NCBI RefSeq assembly: GCF_000613845.1
Contig: NZ_BAJT01000003.1
Span: 124,001 to 188,000 of the forward strand
DNA: 64,000 nucleotides
Direction: 5' to 3'
DNA from: Asaia astilbis JCM 15831
GTDB lineage: Bacteria > Pseudomonadota > Alphaproteobacteria > Acetobacterales > Acetobacteraceae
This document shows, in pieces, positions 63,198-64,000 of this stretch. The position numbers and the translations under genes are program-made. The notes beneath the pieces are model-generated. The model did not search any database. It saw only the letters and a list, made by a program, of their open reading frames with translations, and was not told where the DNA came from. How positions within the stretch are numbered: position 1 is the stretch's first letter; each line of letters starts with the position of its first letter.

Positions 63198-64000
63198 ATG
63201 TCACGTTCAGAACGGTTTGCAAAGCCAGAGTTTGCACCCGATCACACCCTTATAACCGGAGCCTCGGGCGGTCTGGGCCGTGCTCTTGCGCTACATTACG
63301 CGCGTAAAGGCACCCATCTCACCCTATGGGGGCGCAATGCAGAACGGCTTGAATCTGTCGCCGTGGCCTGTCGAGAGAAGGGAGCGACAGTCTCGTGTCG
63401 GGTTCTGGCTCTGAACGATCTCGATGCGGGGATTGCCCAGTTTCGCAAAGATGAACGCGGGCGGCCTGTCGATCTCGCCATTCTGAATGCGGGTGTCTCC
63501 GACATCCGCCCGGAGGGCGCTCTGACCGAGAGCGTCGACGCCGTCAAGGAGGCTGCCTTGATCAATTATGCAGCGCCTGTCACGCTGGCGACGGAAGCAG
63601 CCTCCCACATGGCTGCGCGTCGCAGAGGCCGGATTGCGCTGATCGGTTCGGTCGCAGCCCATCACGATCTGCCTTTTGCTTCGGCCTATAGCAGTTCCAA
63701 GGCGGGACTGAGCCGCTTTGCGACCTGCCTGCATGCAGCGATGGCGCCTCATGGCGTGGGGGTGACGCTCGTCGAGCCGGGTTATATCGACACGGCGATG
63801 AGTCAGCGTCTCGATGGGGCGCGGCCTCTGCTGGTCTCACCCACAAAAGCGGCCTCTCTGATTGCCGCCGCTGTCGACAGGAAGCGCGCCGTTCTGGTGT
63901 TCCCGAGCGTGTTTCTGGTGCTTAAACTGGTATCGCATCTCGTGCCGCGTGCCCTTGCCCATCGGCTTTTACGCATGGCGAAAGTGAAACAGAACGCGAA
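63198..64000 (+). CDS. Short-chain dehydrogenase/reductase (partial at the window end)
   Basis: A Rossmann-fold NAD(P)-dependent oxidoreductase read from ATG 63198 to the edge (267 codons, no stop). The cofactor motif TGASGGLGRAL is at 20-30, NAG at 97-99, and the catalytic Ser151, Tyr164 and Lys168 are in LIGSVAAHH and AYSSSKAG. The C-terminal region is hydrophobic (VFPSVFLVLKLVSHLVP), typical of membrane-associated SDRs that reduce long-chain substrates such as 3-ketosphinganine. The divergent GNAT gene supports a lipid role, but the substrate is inferred. Confidence 0.8.
   Translation, partial: MSRSERFAKPEFAPDHTLITGASGGLGRALALHYARKGTHLTLWGRNAERLESVAVACREKGATVSCRVLALNDLDAGIAQFRKDERGRPVDLAILNAGVSDIRPEGALTESVDAVKEAALINYAAPVTLATEAASHMAARRRGRIALIGSVAAHHDLPFASAYSSSKAGLSRFATCLHAAMAPHGVGVTLVEPGYIDTAMSQRLDGARPLLVSPTKAASLIAAAVDRKRAVLVFPSVFLVLKLVSHLVPRALAHRLLRMAKVKQNA

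Overview
The window looks like chromosomal DNA from an acetic acid bacterium (Acetobacteraceae, Alphaproteobacteria). The evidence is the moderately high GC content, a secreted alpha-amino acid ester hydrolase very close to the characterised Acetobacter turbidans enzyme (from memory), an alphaproteobacterial LexA box (GTTC-N7-GTTC), a PDH E1-beta with its own lipoyl domain, and the gene order pyrG-kdsA / secG / tpiA / ppiD-trpEGDC / pdhABC-lpd-lipA-coq10. The genus cannot be fixed from sequence reading alone. Almost all of the window is housekeeping core genome. I see no tRNA, rRNA, IS element, prophage or CRISPR array.

Layout. 1-8.3 kb: 5' part of an unknown Gly-rich protein, ilvD, the ester hydrolase, msrA and a NitT/TauT-type ABC transporter (ATPase plus double permease). 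8.3-17.8 kb: dut-coaBC-ubiE facing mutM, then rpsT, dnaA-dnaN-recF, an AT-rich gap and a GT-B-like glycerophosphotransferase-type gene. 17.9-29.6 kb: guaB, rsmB, a CPA1 antiporter, an L,D-transpeptidase, an OmpR-type response regulator, xth, an M19 dipeptidase, uvrC, pgsA and a lipoprotein. 29.7-35.1 kb: a DMT exporter with its divergent MocR regulator, lexA, rpmG, ftsB and eno. 35.2-39.8 kb: DUF3429-like gene, OsmC, kdsA-pyrG, secG and tpiA. 39.9-52.7 kb: ppiD-trpE-trpG-trpD-trpC, then pdhA-pdhB-pdhC-lpd-lipA-coq10. 52.8-61.7 kb: a small secreted protein, cydDC, an OmpA-like lipoprotein, recQ, a PCuAC-like protein and nrdR-nusB-thiL. 61.8-64 kb: a GNAT-fold acyltransferase of the YghO/bacterial ceramide synthase type, divergent from an SDR that runs off the window.

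The most important caution concerns sequence quality. About 18 genes, including essential ones (rpsT, guaB, eno, tpiA, kdsA), are broken by one- or two-base frameshifts. In nearly every case they are repaired by restoring one C or G, usually in a short C/G run. I read these as consensus sequencing errors and annotate such genes as single CDSs spanning the shift.

The best leads are: the GNAT/SDR pair as a probable part of a bacterial sphingolipid pathway; a perfect 10-bp inverted repeat that should be the MocR operator; a perfect 27-bp palindrome between tpiA and ppiD; a candidate replication origin or DnaA-regulated region upstream of uvrC; and an unusual gene with an AT-rich upstream region sitting after recF.
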